A DNA stretch of 35,440 bases from Nautiliaceae bacterium (GTDB taxonomy: Bacteria > Campylobacterota > Campylobacteria > Campylobacterales > Nautiliaceae), in assembly GCA_027062625.1 (NCBI GenBank), contig JAMOSZ010000048.1, positions 1-35,440 of the forward strand, given 5' to 3'. Below, one piece after another: positions 1 to 7,756 of the stretch. The number at the start of each line of letters is the position of its first letter. Positions within the stretch are counted from its first letter, which is position 1. The translations under genes and the position numbers were made by a program. The notes below the pieces were generated by a model, which did not search any database, was not told the DNA's origin, and saw only the letters and a program-made list of their open reading frames with translations.

Positions 1-464
1 ATGTTGTGAGCAAGCTTATATGCACTTGAAGTTACCATTAGATTTAGGGCGTTTATATCCCCTTGAAAGTCAGGAGTCAAGGCTTCAATTTTAGTGGAGG
101 GGTTTAAAGAAGTGATAGTCTCAATTGTTTTATAAAAGTGTAAACTTCCAAAATCTTCTAAATCATCTCTATCAACTGATGTAATAACTGCATATTTTAA
201 ATTAAGCTCTTTTATAGCCATTGCAATTCTTAAAGGTTCACTCTCATCAAGTGGCTTTGGGGTAGCTGATGTTACATTACAAAACTTACAATTCCTTGTG
301 CAGATATTTCCAAGTATCATAAAAGTAGCACTGCCTCTTTTAAAGCACTCAGCTAAATTTGGACATTTTGAAGAGTAGCAGATGGTATTTATATTATATT
401 TTTTAATTATGGTGTTTGTTTTTTGAATAACTTCAAGGCTTGGGGCTTTAACTTTTGGTTTCAT
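1..464 (-). CDS. lipA: Lipoyl synthase LipA, N-terminal part (truncated by window edge)
   Basis: Reading the minus strand from an ATG at 464 gives 154 residues open to the window edge. They carry both LipA cysteine sets: C29-x4-C34-x5-C40, the auxiliary 4Fe-4S cluster that donates sulfur, and C55-x3-C59-x2-C62, the radical-SAM cluster. The family stretches TSVDRDDL, EALTPDFQGD and AHN also appear in order. LipA inserts two sulfurs into protein-bound octanoyl groups to make lipoyl cofactors of 2-oxoacid dehydrogenases and the glycine cleavage system. The start is supported by an AGAGGT ribosome site about 6 nt upstream. The gene follows pgi and a 63-codon ORF on the same strand, whose 3' end overlaps its start by 17 nt, so the three are probably one transcript. 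The C-terminal ~45 % lies outside the window. Confidence 0.95.
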   Translation of the reverse strand, partial: MKPKVKAPSLEVIQKTNTIIKKYNINTICYSSKCPNLAECFKRGSATFMILGNICTRNCKFCNVTSATPKPLDESEPLRIAMAIKELNLKYAVITSVDRDDLEDFGSLHFYKTIETITSLNPSTKIEALTPDFQGDINALNLMVTSSAYKLAHN

Positions 465-639
465 TGAATACCTCTTTTATAATTTTTGTTAAACTCTCTT
501 TTGCATCGTTAATATCTAGAGTGGCAAAGAGAAGGAAGTTTTCTTTAAGAGGAGTTAGCTTTTGTTGGAGGGTTAAAAAATGTTCATACTTTATCAATCC
601 TAAGTCTTTAAAATTTATTTTTGAGGATAACTTTTCCAA
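448..639 (-). CDS. Small hypothetical protein (63 aa) between pgi and lipA
   Basis: A TTG-started 63-codon ORF fills the gap between pgi and lipA. It starts inside the last codons of pgi (32 nt overlap) and ends inside lipA (17 nt overlap). A GGGAG ribosome site lies 6 nt before the TTG. The product is charged, soluble and probably helical, with no motif I recognise. The tight nesting and good ribosome site argue for a real, translationally coupled gene. The non-ATG start and double overlap leave some doubt, and an overlapping plus-strand ORF of similar size in the same place has no supporting context. Confidence 0.5.
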   Translation of the reverse strand: MEKLSSKINFKDLGLIKYEHFLTLQQKLTPLKENFLLFATLDINDAKESLTKIIKEVFNETKS

Positions 640-1783
640 TTTCTACTCCCGGTTGATTGTATGTGTTTATATCAAGTAAACTCCCAATTGCACTTGTTAA
701 GATTTCATAATACATTATGAGCTCTCCAATGTTATAAAGAGTTAGTTTTTCTAAAATAACTTCATCAACTGGATACTCTTTTGCAATTAGTGCTTCTTTT
801 GTAGCTTCTTCTTCTTTATTAATTAACTTTTCAAAAGTTGCTCCATTTACAAAGTTTGTCTCTTCAAGAAAAGGTAGGTTTATATTTGGAATTTTAAGGG
901 GATTTTCAAAATCTTGAATTTTTAAAAAAGTTATGGTTTTGTGTCCCATCCCTTCCATTAAAAGCTGTAAAAATGAGTGCTGATCAATACTTCCTATATG
1001 ACCAACTGGCATAATCTCTTTGCCGTTTTTTCCAAGAGATTCTCCAAAAAGTTGCACATACCACTCTTTAAAAGCATTGAGAATTGTAGAATAAGCAAAC
1101 ATTACATTAACTGGGTAAATTTTATAGTTTCTTGCATAAAAGGCGGCTTTTTTTAGGAGGTGTTCTTCTTTTTTTTCAAAAAATCTATCTCTAAACTCCT
1201 TTGCTCCTTGTAATATTTTTGTTATATCAATTCCAGTTGCTCTTAAAGGCACCATTCCAACAGCACTTAATACTGAAAATCTACCTCCTACATTTTTGGG
1301 GATATTAAAAACCTCTAAGTCCCACTCAATTGCAAATTTTTCAAGGGGTGAGGATGGGTCTGTTATTATTTTTAGGTTTTTTGCTCCTTTTTGTAGATTA
1401 AAATGTTTTATTACTTTTTTAAAGATTGAGATTGTCTCAATTGTTTTGCCCGATTTTGAAATTACAAAAAAGAGAGGATTTTTAATTTGGCTAAATTTGG
1501 TTTCTAAGTCAATTGGGTCTGGATTTTCTAAAAAAATCATTTTTTTTATAGGGTATTTGTTTTTTATCATTTCATAAATTGATTTAGTTCCAAGAGAGCT
1601 TCCTCCAATTCCAATTATTACAACTTCTTCAAAGTTTTTAAATTTTAAATTTTTAAACTTTTTGGAGTGTTCTGGGAGATGATAATATCCAATTTCTTGG
1701 CTTTCATACTCTTTTAAAACTCTTTCGTAAGCTTCTTTTTGAGCTTTTTTGTTCTCATAATCAAAATATAACTTATATTCCAT
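608..1783 (-). CDS. pgi: Glucose-6-phosphate isomerase
   Basis: It interconverts glucose-6-phosphate and fructose-6-phosphate in glycolysis/gluconeogenesis. At ~391 aa it is the short form typical of Campylobacterota, against ~550 aa in enterobacteria. Visible landmarks are the sugar-phosphate (SIS) segment IIGIGGSSLGTKSIYEMI, VISKSGKTIETI, GGRFSVLSAVG, then FGESLGKNGKEIMPVGHIGSIDQHS, the family signature that includes the catalytic Glu and His. The open frame extends to 1819, but I place the start at the ATG at 1783 (MEYKLYF). A TATAAT -10 element at 1802-1807 on this strand lies inside the longer version, so transcription would begin after the upstream ATG. purH diverges from the other side of the 52-bp gap. 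Confidence 0.93.
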   Translation of the reverse strand: MEYKLYFDYENKKAQKEAYERVLKEYESQEIGYYHLPEHSKKFKNLKFKNFEEVVIIGIGGSSLGTKSIYEMIKNKYPIKKMIFLENPDPIDLETKFSQIKNPLFFVISKSGKTIETISIFKKVIKHFNLQKGAKNLKIITDPSSPLEKFAIEWDLEVFNIPKNVGGRFSVLSAVGMVPLRATGIDITKILQGAKEFRDRFFEKKEEHLLKKAAFYARNYKIYPVNVMFAYSTILNAFKEWYVQLFGESLGKNGKEIMPVGHIGSIDQHSFLQLLMEGMGHKTITFLKIQDFENPLKIPNINLPFLEETNFVNGATFEKLINKEEEATKEALIAKEYPVDEVILEKLTLYNIGELIMYYEILTSAIGSLLDINTYNQPGVEIGKVILKNKF

Positions 1784-1801
1784 TATAAGCCTTTTTTCAA
1801 A

Positions 1802-1807
1802 ATTATA
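1802..1807 (-). promoter_or_regulatory. -10 element (TATAAT) for pgi
   Basis: A perfect TATAAT on the minus strand, 19-24 nt upstream of the pgi ATG at 1783, predicts a short leader of about 12 nt. The region is shared with the divergent purH start at 1836. No clear -35 is visible, as is usual for Campylobacterota housekeeping promoters. Confidence 0.6.
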
Positions 1808-1835
1808 GTAAAATTTCACAAAAAAAAGGATATCT

Positions 1836-3356
1836 ATGGCAAAAAGGGCGTTGCTTAGTGTAAGCGATAAGAGCGGGATAGTTGATTTTGCTAAAAATTT
1901 AGTTGAGCTTGGATTTGAGATAATATCAACCGGCGGGACAAAAAGGGTTTTAGAAGAAAATGGTATTAAAGTAACCGATATTAGTGAAGTTACAAAGTTT
2001 CCTGAGTGTTTTGGAGGAAGAGTAAAAACGCTTAATCCTTATGTGCACGGGGGGATTTTATACAGAAGCGGGATTGATGATGAGGAGGCAAAAAGCCTTG
2101 GGATTGAGAGGATTGATTTAGTGGCTGTGAATTTATACCCTTTTAAAGAGACAATTGAACGTACTGACGATTTTGATGAAATTATTGAAAATATTGATAT
2201 TGGCGGACCAACAATGGTTAGGAGTGCGGCTAAGAACTTTAAGGATGTAATTATTGTAACAAATCCAAATGATTATGATATGGTGGTTGATGCTTTAAAA
2301 AATGGGAAGGATGATTTTGAATTTAGAAGAGATTTGATGATAAAAGCTTTTGAGCATACGGCTGCTTATGATTCTATGATTGCAAATTATATGAATGAGA
2401 GATTTAAAGGAGGGTTTGGGGATAAGAGGTTTATCGTTGGTAAGAGAGTGTTTAATACCCGTTATGGCGAAAATCCTCATCAAAGAGGTGCGTTGTATGA
2501 GTTTGAAGATTTTTGGAATGAGCTAAATATTATAAAAGGTGAGCCAAGCTTTAACAACTTAACCGATATTAACGGAGCTGTTAAGCTTGCTGTTAGTCTT
2601 GGGGAAGGGGCAATTACAATCATAAAACACGCAAATCCGTGTGGTGCTGCTAAAAAGGGTGATTTAATAACTACTTGGAAAAAAGCCTTGGAGTGTGACC
2701 CAATTAGTGCGTATGGTGGAGTTGTAGCGGTTAACGGGGTTGTTACAAAAGAACTTGCTGAGGAGATTAATAAAATTTTTGTTGAGGTATTGATTGCTGG
2801 GAAGATAACTGATGAGGCGGTTGAGGTGTTTAAAAACAAAAAAAGAATTAAACTTTTTGACCTTGGAAGAGCTAAGCTTGAAATTCCAGGTGATGTTTGG
2901 GATTTTAAACATATTGAGGGTGGATTTGTATTTCAAGATGCAGATTTTGTAGATGAGGATGAAGTAAAAGAGGCAAAATGTGTAACAAAAGTTTGTGTAG
3001 ATGATAAGAGTGATTTGGAGATGGCTTGGAAGATAGCCGCTTTAACTAAAAGTAATTGCGTTGCTTTTGTAAAAGACTCTCAACTTGTGGCAATTGGAAT
3101 GGGGATGACAAGTAGGGTTGATGCTACAAAATGTGCGGTAGAAAAAGCAAAAAGCCTTGGGCTTGATATAAAAGGTGCTAGTATGGCAAGTGAAGCATTT
3201 TTCCCATTTCGCGATAGCGTTGATTATGCGGCAAGTGTTGGGGTAAAAGCTATTATTCAGCCAGGTGGAAGTATTAGGGATGATGAAGTTATCAAAGCGG
3301 CTGATGAGCATGGGATTGCTATGTATTTTACAGGCAAAAGACACTTTTTACACTAA
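1836..3356 (+). CDS. purH: Bifunctional AICAR formyltransferase / IMP cyclohydrolase
   Basis: It catalyses the last two steps of de novo purine synthesis: formylation of AICAR by 10-formyl-THF and closure to IMP. The 506-aa length is normal. The N-terminal MGS-like cyclohydrolase domain (about residues 1-145) shows [29 protein letters not shown] and [12 protein letters not shown]. The C-terminal transformylase domain shows [33 protein letters not shown] and a C-terminal [11 protein letters not shown]...[14 protein letters not shown] block. An AAAGGAT ribosome site precedes the ATG. The downstream small gene starts 8 nt after the stop. Confidence 0.97.
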   Translation: MAKRALLSVSDKSGIVDFAKNLVELGFEIISTGGTKRVLEENGIKVTDISEVTKFPECFGGRVKTLNPYVHGGILYRSGIDDEEAKSLGIERIDLVAVNLYPFKETIERTDDFDEIIENIDIGGPTMVRSAAKNFKDVIIVTNPNDYDMVVDALKNGKDDFEFRRDLMIKAFEHTAAYDSMIANYMNERFKGGFGDKRFIVGKRVFNTRYGENPHQRGALYEFEDFWNELNIIKGEPSFNNLTDINGAVKLAVSLGEGAITIIKHANPCGAAKKGDLITTWKKALECDPISAYGGVVAVNGVVTKELAEEINKIFVEVLIAGKITDEAVEVFKNKKRIKLFDLGRAKLEIPGDVWDFKHIEGGFVFQDADFVDEDEVKEAKCVTKVCVDDKSDLEMAWKIAALTKSNCVAFVKDSQLVAIGMGMTSRVDATKCAVEKAKSLGLDIKGASMASEAFFPFRDSVDYAASVGVKAIIQPGGSIRDDEVIKAADEHGIAMYFTGKRHFLH

Positions 3357-3364
3357 GGATAGGT

Positions 3365-3799
3365 ATGTTAGAGCCAATAATTAATCATCAAAAAGAGATT
3401 AAAGAGATTTTTAACAAGATGGAATTTTTAAGGGATAACTTTAACTTCCAAAATCCAGCTCCTTTTTTAGAGGAGCTTTGTGATTTAGTTAAAAAGATGC
3501 AAGATGAGCTTGAATACCATTTTAATTTGCAAGTTTATTCAGTTGGTACAAATGAAAAGGCAAAAAAATTTGTGATGGAGAATATGTTAGTTAGAGATAT
3601 CCTTTTTAGGATGCTTAAATTTATAAAAAGTAAGTGTGAAGAGAATTCAATTGATGCATTTTCTAAATTTGATGATTTTGAGGAGATTTTAAAAGCTTAT
3701 CTTAAAAAAGAGAGAGGACTTTTTATTGAACAGTTAAAAAGCGTATTAAGTCAAGATGAAATTTTAGAAATAGAAAGGAAACTTAAATCTCTTTTGTAA
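3365..3799 (+). CDS. Helical protein resembling a degenerate HHE/hemerythrin domain
   Basis: This 144-aa, almost wholly helical protein has an AAGGATAGGT ribosome site and lies 8 nt after purH, probably in the same operon. The layout resembles an HHE cation-binding domain: an N-terminal His (H8, NHQKEI), a helix ending in a second His (H52, LEYHFN), a third helix, and a final helix where HHE proteins carry another metal-binding His-Glu pair (here LKKERGLFIEQL). Most metal ligands expected for an active HHE protein are missing. Membership in that fold is therefore inference, and function is unknown. Its last 17 nt overlap the convergent gene at 3783. Confidence 0.8.
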   Translation: MLEPIINHQKEIKEIFNKMEFLRDNFNFQNPAPFLEELCDLVKKMQDELEYHFNLQVYSVGTNEKAKKFVMENMLVRDILFRMLKFIKSKCEENSIDAFSKFDDFEEILKAYLKKERGLFIEQLKSVLSQDEILEIERKLKSLL

Positions 3800-4082
3800 G
3801 TTTTTTATACTCTTTTTTTGAAATTTTTTTTGAATAATAGAGCCTCTCAGACTTTACATACTCTTTTGGGAGAATTGTTGTTATTGTATTTTCGTTATAT
3901 GCTATTAAAAACTTTTTAGAATAATTTGGCAAAGGGCAATATCCGCTAACATTTAGAGGTTTTAGATTTTTTACAAGCTCATATAATAATTTTTGAGTGT
4001 TTATAATCTCTTCGTGTGTAAGTTTTTCTAATTTTTTTACTCTTTGAAGAAATCTTTTTGCTGCGTGATATGAAACTTCCAT
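3783..4082 (-). CDS. Small hypothetical protein (99 aa) downstream of tRNA-Leu
   Basis: The open frame extends upstream through the tRNA-Leu gene, but I place the start at the ATG at 4082 (MEVSYHAAKRFLQRV), which has an AAAAGG ribosome site 8 nt upstream. The N-terminus has a His-Ala-x2-Arg-x3-Arg pattern and the middle a beta-like stretch ITTILPKEYVKSERLYY. This loosely recalls small RelE/DUF4258-like proteins, but no antitoxin gene is adjacent and I do not assign a function. It lies 59 nt downstream of tRNA-Leu on the same strand and could be read from the tRNA promoter. It is basic (many Lys), consistent with nucleic-acid binding, but that is speculative. Confidence 0.65.
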   Translation of the reverse strand: MEVSYHAAKRFLQRVKKLEKLTHEEIINTQKLLYELVKNLKPLNVSGYCPLPNYSKKFLIAYNENTITTILPKEYVKSERLYYSKKISKKEYKKLTKEI

Positions 4083-4141
4083 TGTAGACCTTTTGAAGAT
4101 TTTCAGCGATGCTAAAAAACTAAAAAACACAATTAATGGAG

Positions 4142-4228
4142 TGGTACCGAAGGTGGGACTCGAACCCACATGGGCAAAAGCCCACCGGATTTTGAGTCCG
4201 GCGCGTCTACCAGTTCCGCCACTTCGGC
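4142..4228 (-). tRNA. tRNA-Leu (anticodon CAA)
   Basis: An 87-nt class II tRNA. The acceptor stem is GCCGAAG paired with CTTCGGT, with a G-T first pair, then discriminator A and an encoded CCA. The anticodon stem is CCGGA/TCCGG around the loop CTCAAAA, giving anticodon CAA for UUG. The long variable arm is TGGGC-TTT-GCCCA and the T loop is GTTCGAGTC. The long variable arm and A73 confirm leucine. A TATAAT -10 at 4242-4247 sits 14-19 nt upstream. Confidence 0.97.
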
Positions 4229-4241
4229 AAGTAGATGTAAA

Positions 4242-4247
4242 ATTATA
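4242..4247 (-). promoter_or_regulatory. -10 element (TATAAT) for tRNA-Leu
   Basis: Perfect TATAAT on the minus strand, predicting a start about 7 nt before the mature 5' end at 4228. It lies just downstream of the hup terminator hairpin, so the tRNA is a separate transcription unit. Confidence 0.6.
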
Positions 4248-4272
4248 GCGAAAAATTCTTTTATTTGCAAGT

Positions 4273-4300
4273 AAAGAGGCTAAGAATTAACTGCCTCTTT
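4273..4300 (-). terminator. Rho-independent terminator hairpin of the HU gene
   Basis: A perfect 8-bp inverted repeat (AAAGAGGC at 4273-4280, GCCTCTTT at 4293-4300) with a 12-nt loop. On the minus strand it reads through the last codons and stop of the HU gene, with the stop codon at the loop/stem border. Only a short T run follows, so efficiency is uncertain. Confidence 0.6.
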
Positions 4301-4555
4301 TAGTTTTTTACCAACTCTAAATCTAACTGAATACCCCTCTGGAATAAAAACTTCTTTGTCGGTTTTTGGAATTTTTGTTTTTCTTGGAGCTCTTTTTACT
4401 CTCTCAAAAGTTCCAAATCCAATAATACTTACTTTTTCATCTTTTTTTAATGCTTCTTGGATTACTTCAATTGCACTCTCAATTACTTTTGATACATCCT
4501 TTTGGCTAAGTCCGCTTCTTTTTGCAACTTCTTTGATTAATTCAGACTTTTTCAT
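4280..4555 (-). CDS. hup: HU-family DNA-binding protein
   Basis: A 91-aa histone-like nucleoid protein of the HU/IHF family, which bends and compacts DNA as a dimer. It shows the family signature GFGTFERVKRAPRKTKIPKTD, where the basic beta-arm region begins, after the helical dimerisation half (KKSELIKEVAKRSGLSQKDVSKVIESAIEVIQEAL). It lacks IHF-specific features, so HU is the better name. A very strong AGGAGGA ribosome site lies 5 nt before the ATG, in keeping with an abundant protein. A candidate -10 (TAAAAT) is at 4583-4588. It is monocistronic, ending in the hairpin at 4273-4300. Confidence 0.95.
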   Translation of the reverse strand: MKKSELIKEVAKRSGLSQKDVSKVIESAIEVIQEALKKDEKVSIIGFGTFERVKRAPRKTKIPKTDKEVFIPEGYSVRFRVGKKLKEAVNS

Positions 4556-4632
4556 TCTTCCTCCTTTTATTGGCCTTAAAAAATTTTACTCTTTTTTTAT
4601 TTTCTCTTCAAGAGGAAAAAGTTAAATTTTGA

Positions 4633-4638
4633 TATAAT
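4633..4638 (+). promoter_or_regulatory. -10 element (TATAAT) for the CoA-binding protein operon
   Basis: Perfect TATAAT 20 nt upstream of the ATG at 4659, predicting a leader of ~14 nt. It is divergent from the HU promoter. Confidence 0.6.
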
Positions 4639-4658
4639 TTTGCTAAAAAAGGCGAAAA

Positions 4659-5105
4659 ATGAATGCTTGTGAGCTTCCAAGTGCTAATAGGGCTGATAAA
4701 AAACTTTGCGAAGTTTTAAAAGAGAGTAAGGTAATTGTAGTAGTTGGTCTCTCTCCAAAAGAGCACAGAGCATCTCACCAAGTTGCAAAATATATGCAAG
4801 AAAAAGGTTATAAGATTGTGCCTGTTTATCCAAGAGAAGAGAAGATTTTGGGTGAGAGGGTTTATAGAAGTTTGGATGAGATTGATTTTGAGGTGGATAT
4901 TGTTGATATTTTTAGAAAAAGCGAAGATACTCCTCCAATTGTTCAAAAAGCAGTTAAGCTTCCAGGGGTTAAGTGTATCTTTTTACAAGAAGGGATTAAA
5001 AACGAAGAATCAAAAAGGATAGCCAAAGAAGCCGGGGTTTTTTATATTGAGGATAAGTGTTTGATGGTAGAGCATAAGAGATGTGAGAGTGAGGGACTTT
5101 TATGA
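4659..5105 (+). CDS. CoA-binding domain protein (YccU-like)
   Basis: A 148-aa single-domain Rossmann-like protein of the CoA-binding family. The nucleotide-binding start VIVVVGLSPKEHRASHQVA is followed by GYKIVPVYPREEKILGERVYRSLDEI, a block typical of the family, and a C-terminal CLMVEHKR segment. Members bind CoA or acyl-CoA but have no settled physiological role. The last 4 nt overlap the ilvA start (ATGA), so the two are translationally coupled, which hints at a link with branched-chain amino acid or threonine metabolism (inference). Confidence 0.88.
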   Translation: MNACELPSANRADKKLCEVLKESKVIVVVGLSPKEHRASHQVAKYMQEKGYKIVPVYPREEKILGERVYRSLDEIDFEVDIVDIFRKSEDTPPIVQKAVKLPGVKCIFLQEGIKNEESKRIAKEAGVFYIEDKCLMVEHKRCESEGLL

Positions 5106-6310
5106 TAAATTTAAAGGATATAAAAGAAGCAAAAAAAAGAATTGAGAAGGTAATTTATAAAACTCCTTTTGCTTATGCTCCAATTCTCTCTCAAAAAGTT
5201 GGGAATGAAATTTTTTTAAAAAAAGAGAATCTTCAAACAACCGGAGCTTTTAAACTTAGAGGAGCTTTTAATAAAATAGCTTCACTTCCTCAAAAAAGAA
5301 GAGAAAAAGGGGTAATTGCAGCAAGTGCTGGAAATCATGCCCAAGGAGTTGCGTTTAGTGCAAATTATTTTAACATTCCATCAATTATCGTTATGCCAGA
5401 AGCAACTCCTCTTACAAAGGTAAGTGGCGTAAAAGAGTATGGAGGTGAGGTTGTACTTGCTGGGAATAATTACGATGAAGCATATGAATATGCCCTAAAC
5501 CTTGCAAAAGAGAAGAATATGGAGTTTATCCACCCTTTTGCCGATTATGATGTAATGGCAGGACAAGGAACAATAGCGCTTGAAATGCTTGATAAAGTGC
5601 CTGATTTAGATGTTATTATTGTGCCAGTTGGAGGAGGGGGGCTTATTAGCGGAGTTGGGAGTGCAGTTAAGCAGATAAATCCTCATATTAAAGTAATTGG
5701 AGTGACGGCTGCTGGGGCTCCTGCTATGAGGCTTAGCTTTTTATCTGGAAGTGTGCAAGATAGTGCTTTTGTAAAAACAATTGCCGATGGGATTGCTGTT
5801 AGGGATACTTCTCCTGTTACTTTTGAGATAATTAAAGAGGTTGTGGATGATATAGTTGAAGTGGATGATGAAGAGATTGCTAATGCAATTTTATTTTTAA
5901 TGGAGAGACAAAAGCTTGTGGTTGAGGGTGCTGGGGCTGTTGGAATTGCTGCACTTTTACACCATAAAATAAAATTTATATCTCCTAAAAAAGTTGGAGT
6001 AATTTTGAGTGGTGGTAATATTGATGTTACAATGATTAATTTGATTATTGAAAAAGGGTTGCTTAAATCTCATAGAAAGATGAAACTTATTATAACCCTT
6101 GTTGATAAACCGGGGGCATTGATGAAACTAACGGAGATTTTTGCAAAAGAGAGAGCAAATATTGTATCAATTGGGTATGATAGGACTGATTTGAATTTGG
6201 CAATAGGCGATGCAAATGTGAGTGTAGCTCTTGAAACCAGAGGAGTTGAACATCAAGAAGCAATAAAAAGAGCGTTGCATAAAGCTGGATTTAGATTTGT
6301 TGTAGAATAA
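5102..6310 (+). CDS. ilvA: Threonine ammonia-lyase (threonine dehydratase)
   Basis: A PLP enzyme deaminating threonine to 2-oxobutyrate, the first step to isoleucine. The PLP lysine is in TGAFKLRGAFNK. The phosphate/substrate loops are SAGNHAQGVAFSA and the glycine loop VPVGGGGLISG. Residues ~325-402 form an ACT domain (LIITLVDKPGALMKLTEIFAKERANIVSI) for allosteric amino-acid sensing. At 402 aa this is the single-ACT form rather than the ~510-aa double-ACT enzyme. It overlaps the upstream gene by 4 nt and is followed by gatB after 15 nt. Confidence 0.95.
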   Translation: MINLKDIKEAKKRIEKVIYKTPFAYAPILSQKVGNEIFLKKENLQTTGAFKLRGAFNKIASLPQKRREKGVIAASAGNHAQGVAFSANYFNIPSIIVMPEATPLTKVSGVKEYGGEVVLAGNNYDEAYEYALNLAKEKNMEFIHPFADYDVMAGQGTIALEMLDKVPDLDVIIVPVGGGGLISGVGSAVKQINPHIKVIGVTAAGAPAMRLSFLSGSVQDSAFVKTIADGIAVRDTSPVTFEIIKEVVDDIVEVDDEEIANAILFLMERQKLVVEGAGAVGIAALLHHKIKFISPKKVGVILSGGNIDVTMINLIIEKGLLKSHRKMKLIITLVDKPGALMKLTEIFAKERANIVSIGYDRTDLNLAIGDANVSVALETRGVEHQEAIKRALHKAGFRFVVE

Positions 6311-6325
6311 AATAAAGGAGAATAA

Positions 6326-7747
6326 ATGAAATATGAAGTAGTAATAGGGCTTGAAGTGCATGTGCAACTTAATACAAAAACAAAGATTTTTTGTTCTTGT
6401 CCTACAAGTTTTGGGGATGAGCCAAATGTCAATACTTGTCCAACGTGTCTTGGGCTTCCTGGGGCTTTGCCAGTTATGAATAAAGAGGCGGTAAAAAAAG
6501 CGGTTATGTTTGGAAAAGCTGTAAATGCTACAATCAATAAAAAAAGCACATTTGAGAGAAAAAATTACTTTTACCCTGACCTTCCAAAAGGGTATCAGAT
6601 AAGTCAATTTGTAGTTCCAATTGTAGAAAATGGGGAGCTTTTTATTCAGACAAAAGATGGTAAAAAAAGGATTGGAATTACAAGGGCTCATTTAGAAGAG
6701 GATGCTGGAAAGAGTATTCACGAAGGAGATTATTCAAAAGTAGACTTAAATAGAGCTGGTACTCCTTTACTTGAAATAGTAAGCGAACCTGATATGAGAA
6801 GCAGTGATGAGGCTATTGCATACCTTAAAAAACTTCACGCAATTGTAAAGTATCTTGGAATAAGTGATGCGAATATGCAAGAGGGGAGTTTTAGGGTTGA
6901 TGCTAATGTTTCAGTTAGACCCCTTGGGCAAAAAGAATTTGGAACAAGAGTTGAGATTAAAAACATAAATTCATTTAAATTTATAAAACAAGCAATTGAT
7001 TATGAAGTTGAGCGTCATATTGAAGCGTATGAATATGATGAGTATGACGATGAGGTTATTCAAGAGACAAGGCTTTTTGATAGTAAAACGGGTGAAACTC
7101 GTTCTATGAGAGGCAAAGAGGAATCAGCAGATTATAGATATTTCCCAGAGCCTGATTTGTTGCCACTTGTTGTGCCGGATGAATTTTTTGATATCAAAAT
7201 TCCAGAGCTTCCAGATGAGAAGAAAGAGCGTTATATTAAAGAATTTGGGCTTAAAGAGTATGATGCTGGGGTTTTAACAGCTGAACCTGAGCTTGCTAAG
7301 TTTTTTGAAGAGATGATTGAGCTTGGGGTTGAGCCTCAAATGGCAAATAGATATCTTGCAATTGAGCTTCTTGGAAGACTTAATAGAGCTGGGCTTAGTA
7401 TTGAAGACTCTCCTATCTCTCCTAAAAAACTATCTCTTATTGCAAAAAGAGAAAAAGAGGCAGTAATTAGTGGAGCTGGTGGTAAAAAAGTACTTGATTA
7501 CTTAATGGAAGAAGATGTTGAAGTAGACGTTGCAATTGAGAAACTTGGATTAAAACAGATAAGCGATGAGGGAGCAATTGAGAAGATTGTTGATGAGGTG
7601 CTTAAAGCAAATGAAGATAAAGTAGAAGAGTATAAAGCTGGTAAAGAGAAGCTTTTTGGATTTTTTGTTGGTCAAGTTATGAAAGCAAGCAAAGGAAAAG
7701 CAAATCCTCAGCTTGTAAATAAAATCTTAAAATCTAAACTTAGTTAA
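6326..7747 (+). CDS. gatB: Aspartyl/glutamyl-tRNA(Asn/Gln) amidotransferase subunit B
   Basis: The 473-aa GatB subunit of the GatCAB complex, which converts mischarged Glu-tRNA(Gln)/Asp-tRNA(Asn) to the correct amide form. It shows the signature [16 protein letters not shown], metal-site cysteines in [10 protein letters not shown] and [24 protein letters not shown], and a C-terminal tRNA-binding YqeY-like helical domain (~residues 330-473). AAAGGAG ribosome site 6 nt before the ATG. gatA and gatC are not in the window, so the subunits are scattered, as is common in Campylobacterota. Confidence 0.97.
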   Translation: MKYEVVIGLEVHVQLNTKTKIFCSCPTSFGDEPNVNTCPTCLGLPGALPVMNKEAVKKAVMFGKAVNATINKKSTFERKNYFYPDLPKGYQISQFVVPIVENGELFIQTKDGKKRIGITRAHLEEDAGKSIHEGDYSKVDLNRAGTPLLEIVSEPDMRSSDEAIAYLKKLHAIVKYLGISDANMQEGSFRVDANVSVRPLGQKEFGTRVEIKNINSFKFIKQAIDYEVERHIEAYEYDEYDDEVIQETRLFDSKTGETRSMRGKEESADYRYFPEPDLLPLVVPDEFFDIKIPELPDEKKERYIKEFGLKEYDAGVLTAEPELAKFFEEMIELGVEPQMANRYLAIELLGRLNRAGLSIEDSPISPKKLSLIAKREKEAVISGAGGKKVLDYLMEEDVEVDVAIEKLGLKQISDEGAIEKIVDEVLKANEDKVEEYKAGKEKLFGFFVGQVMKASKGKANPQLVNKILKSKLS

Positions 7748-7756
7748 AGTTTATAA

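Noticed and set aside
1784-1819. Upstream ATG at 1819 as the start of pgi
   Set aside because: The segment contains the TATAAT at 1802-1807, so the mRNA should begin after this ATG. The conserved protein starts at 1783.
2480-2839. 119-codon minus-strand ORF inside purH
   Set aside because: Antisense shadow of a highly conserved gene. No promoter or ribosome site, and a low-complexity Ser/Thr/Ile composition.
4083-4169. N-terminal extension of the 99-aa gene into the tRNA
   Set aside because: It would translate the 3' half of tRNA-Leu. The internal ATG at 4082 has a good ribosome site.
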